This document shows positions 7,907 to 9,325 of a stretch of 9,325 nt of DNA, one piece after another. The stretch lies in the NCBI GenBank assembly GCA_049600855.1, contig JBMYQA010000248.1, forward strand, positions 1 through 9,325, in the 5' to 3' direction. The notes below the pieces were generated by a model. It was not told the origin of the DNA, searched no databases, and saw nothing but the letters and a program-made list of their open reading frames with translations. Numbering within the stretch: position 1 is the first letter of the stretch; every line of letters begins with the position of its first letter. Position numbers and translations under genes: made by a program. Source of the stretch: JBMYQA01 sp049600855. Lineage in GTDB: Bacteria > Bacteroidota > Bacteroidia > Cytophagales > Flammeovirgaceae.

Positions 7907-7940
7907 CTTAAAAACGATTTTAAGTTAGGAAACTTAAGAT
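7907..7940 (+). promoter_or_regulatory. Two mutually exclusive hairpins (possible RNA switch)
   Basis: TTTTAAG (7918-7924) can pair either backward with CTTAAAA (7907-7913), 7 bp, loop ACGA, or forward within a 10-bp hairpin with 7931-7940, loop AGGA. The two folds cannot coexist. The forward fold is longer and exposes AGGA in its loop. Such an arrangement is typical of attenuators and riboswitch expression platforms, but AT-rich sequence makes this kind of overlap easy to obtain by chance. Confidence 0.3.
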
Positions 7941-8013
7941 GATGAACTTCAAGGTTAGGAATAGTATCGGGCCACGCTGGTCAGCTACCTATTTTGAAGA
8001 AAATAAGTGTGCT

Positions 8014-8067
8014 CATTGAAGCTTCCTACCTTCAATGTACATGTTTGAAGCTTCCTATCTTCAAGTG
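8014..8067 (+). repeat. Tandem near-identical hairpins with the same loop
   Basis: The segments 8016-8035 and 8045-8064 are identical in 19 of 20 bases. Each folds as TTGAAG / 8-base loop CTTCCTA(C or T) / CTTCAA. The first stem extends to 8 bp (8014-8021 with 8030-8037); the second extends by G-U pairs. The repeat period is 29 bases. The single difference lies in the last loop position, so both stems are kept intact. Confidence 0.7.
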
Positions 8068-8108
8068 ACAAATTAGTATGGAGTAATCAACTTGCGCAGC
8101 TAATGAAC

Positions 8109-8128
8109 CATTAATCGACTGATTAATG
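8109..8128. promoter_or_regulatory. Perfect 8-bp inverted repeat upstream of the second S51 gene
   Basis: CATTAATC and GATTAATG flank a 4-base spacer GACT, 44 bases before the ATG at 8172. TTTCTTTT follows at 8131-8138. It could be a dimeric operator or a weak AT-rich terminator for RNA made from the upstream region. The sequence does not decide between these. Confidence 0.45.
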
Positions 8129-8171
8129 CGTTTCTTTTACATCCTAAATCTTAACTCAAACAAATTCTATT

Positions 8172-9242
8172 ATGAGAACATTCAACCTTAAGGCACTTGT
8201 TAGTGCCATCGCTTTTTTATGTATGATCGCTTGTAATGAGCAAGAATTGATTGAACCCATTGACCCTCAAGCAAGTGAAGAGCAAGCTGTGATGGCTAAT
8301 GCCCGAATTTCCTCTGCCTCAATTGGGATTGTTGGAAGTTCAGCAGATGTGAATACGTCTACATCAGCAGGAACGGTATTAATGGGTGGAGGGCCCGATA
8401 TTGATGAGGCCATTCAGTGGATGATCAACCGATCGGGTGGGGGAGACTTTGTGGTATTGCGGGCAAGTGGATCAGATGCCTACAACAGTTACATTTATGG
8501 ATTGGGAAATGTAAACTCTGTAGAAACGCTACTCATCAACTCCCGTTCGTTAGCCAATAATACTGATGTAGAAAATACCATTCGCAATGCTGAGGCGGTG
8601 TTTATTGCTGGTGGCGATCAATACGACTATGTTTCTTATTGGAAAGGTACGAGGGTAGAAAATGCCCTAAATTACTTGATCAATACCAAGCGCGTACCTG
8701 TAGGAGGAACGAGTGCAGGATGTGCCATCCAAGGAGAAGCCTATTTTGATGCGGCTAACGGAACGGTCACTTCCTCCGAGGTACTTCGGAATCCTTACAA
8801 TCAGTATGTGAGTTTACAACGCAGTAATTTCCTTGATGTTCCTTTCTTAGAAAATACCATTACCGATACGCATTACGACAATCCTGATCGCCGAGGAAGA
8901 CAGCTCGGATTTATGGCAAGAATGGTAGAAGATTGGGGATGGTTTGCGAAGGGCATTGGCGTAGATGAAGCCACGGCCGTGTGTATTGCGAGCAATGGAA
9001 CCGCATCCGTTTATGGTGATGGTTATGCGTTCTTTTTGCAAGAATATGGAGGAACGCCCGAAGAGTGTGTACCGGGCAGACGTTTAGATTGGTATCGAAA
9101 TCGAAGAGCGGTGAAGGTATACAAGGTTCGAGGAACAAATAACGGGAACAACTCATTTAATCTAGCGAATTGGAACTCAGGAAGTGGCGGGAGCTGGCAA
9201 TACTATTATGCCGATCGAGGAAGATTAAGAATTTCGTATTAA
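8172..9242 (+). CDS. Divergent S51-family (cyanophycinase-like) lipoprotein peptidase with C-terminal extension
   Basis: A 356-residue exported lipoprotein; the lipobox is MIAC with Cys21, followed by N-E-Q-E. A low-complexity linker runs to about residue 60. The S51 fold follows with MGGG (71-74), AGGDQ (146-150), GTSAG with predicted nucleophile Ser181, Glu203 as candidate acid, DTH (232-234) with His234, Arg240 and Arg243, and GIGVDEATA (261-269). Compared with cyanophycinase, the DQH glutamine is Thr233 and the first pocket arginine (H+4) is Pro238, while the arginines at H+6 and H+9 are kept. The catalytic machinery looks intact but specificity has probably changed. About 70 extra residues (285-356) form a C-terminal extension rich in Gly, Asn, Tyr and Arg. 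It may act on another isopeptide, a modified polymer, or a cyanophycin intermediate. It follows 500 non-coding bases, so it may be transcribed separately from the carrier gene. Confidence 0.85.
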   Translation: MRTFNLKALVSAIAFLCMIACNEQELIEPIDPQASEEQAVMANARISSASIGIVGSSADVNTSTSAGTVLMGGGPDIDEAIQWMINRSGGGDFVVLRASGSDAYNSYIYGLGNVNSVETLLINSRSLANNTDVENTIRNAEAVFIAGGDQYDYVSYWKGTRVENALNYLINTKRVPVGGTSAGCAIQGEAYFDAANGTVTSSEVLRNPYNQYVSLQRSNFLDVPFLENTITDTHYDNPDRRGRQLGFMARMVEDWGWFAKGIGVDEATAVCIASNGTASVYGDGYAFFLQEYGGTPEECVPGRRLDWYRNRRAVKVYKVRGTNNGNNSFNLANWNSGSGGSWQYYYADRGRLRISY

Positions 9243-9325
9243 GTAGGCAGCAATGCACGATTATTTTGGATCAGTTAATATTATTAAGGAGAACTCAAAA
9301 ATTAAACGTCAATCATCCGTAAATG
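9243..9325. other. 3' flank with no callable feature
   Basis: No hairpin terminator is evident after the last stop. AAGGAG occurs at 9286-9291 but is not followed by ATG, GTG or TTG at ribosome-binding distance. An ATG occupies the final three bases, and whether it opens a gene cannot be judged. Confidence 0.4.

Larger units (their letters stand above)
7782..8067 (+). ncRNA. Candidate structured RNA (independent ncRNA or long 5' leader), unidentified
   Basis: A dense chain of helices: AGCAA/TTGCT (7782-7786 with 7806-7810); CTCGA/TCGAG (7809-7833); ACTGCAC/GTGCAGT (7851-7857 with 7894-7900) enclosing ACCAT/ATGGT; a 10-bp hairpin with AGGA loop (7917-7940); a long interrupted helix (7947-7964 with 7985-7999) capped by GGCCA/TGGTC; and two near-identical hairpins (8014-8037 and 8045-8064). 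The AGCAA/TTGCT and CTCGA/TCGAG helices share bases 7809-7810, so they compete slightly. G-U pairs occur in several helices (for example T7919 with G7938, and G7953/G7954 with T7993/T7992). These would be A-C mismatches on the other strand, which favours a + strand RNA. I do not recognise it as tmRNA, RNase P RNA, SRP RNA or any riboswitch class. Confidence 0.42.
7672..8171. other. 500-base intergenic region rich in RNA-like secondary structure, no convincing protein gene
   Basis: No reading frame of useful length or recognisable protein similarity is visible on either strand. From left to right the region holds a boxA-like element (7688-7698), four small hairpins back to back (7719-7777), a hairpin-rich block (7809-8067), and a perfect inverted repeat (8109-8128) followed by a T-rich run before the next gene. 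No confident Bacteroidota promoter (TTG plus TAnnTTTG) was found on the + strand upstream of 8172. Confidence 0.7.

Noticed and set aside
7782..8067. Retron msr-msd RNA or group II intron fragment
   Set aside because: No reverse transcriptase gene lies in the window, there is no clear pair of outer inverted repeats enclosing the element, and no intron domain V signature is visible.
7672..8171. CRISPR array or CRISPR leader
   Set aside because: boxA can occur in CRISPR leaders, but there are no regularly spaced direct repeats with variable spacers. The only close repeat is a two-copy hairpin with a 29-base period.
9323..9325. ATG at the window end as start of another gene
   Set aside because: Only three bases are available and no ribosome-binding or promoter feature supports it.

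Overview
The window looks like accessory DNA from a free-living Bacteroidota bacterium. It has a SusC/SusD pair, lipoprotein signals ending in Cys followed by acidic residues (the pattern associated with surface lipoproteins in this phylum), little use of Shine-Dalgarno sites, and moderate-to-low GC. The genus cannot be fixed from the sequence. All seven genes lie on the + strand.

Layout: (1) 1-5241 is a compact operon: the C-terminal part of a SusC-type TonB-dependent porin, a SusD-type lipoprotein, and two paralogous lipoproteins each built from one PKD domain and a YWTD-like beta-propeller. Gaps are only 4-11 bases, and a good intrinsic terminator (5250-5283) ends the unit. (2) 5357-7671 is a second unit: a lipoprotein peptidase of family S51 with the full cyanophycinase active-site signature, then a YfcC/DcuC-type membrane carrier. 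(3) 7672-8171 is a 500-base stretch with no convincing protein gene. It holds a boxA-like element, a run of four small hairpins, a series of larger hairpins with shared stem and loop sequences, and an 8-bp inverted repeat. It looks like a structured RNA or a long leader. (4) 8172-9242 encodes a second, divergent S51 lipoprotein with an altered substrate pocket and a C-terminal extension. The last 83 bases hold nothing I can call.

Working model (inference): this resembles a polysaccharide-utilisation locus, but its hydrolases are cyanophycinase-family peptidases rather than glycosidases. Cyanophycin is the cyanobacterial storage polymer of poly-aspartate with arginine side chains. The surface lipoproteins would bind the polymer or its fragments, the S51 enzymes would cut it to beta-Asp-Arg or related isopeptides, SusC/SusD would move products across the outer membrane, and the YfcC-type carrier would take dipeptides or amino acids across the inner membrane. 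No glycoside hydrolase, isoaspartyl dipeptidase, arginine-degradation gene or regulator lies inside the window, so the model depends on flanking DNA and experiment.
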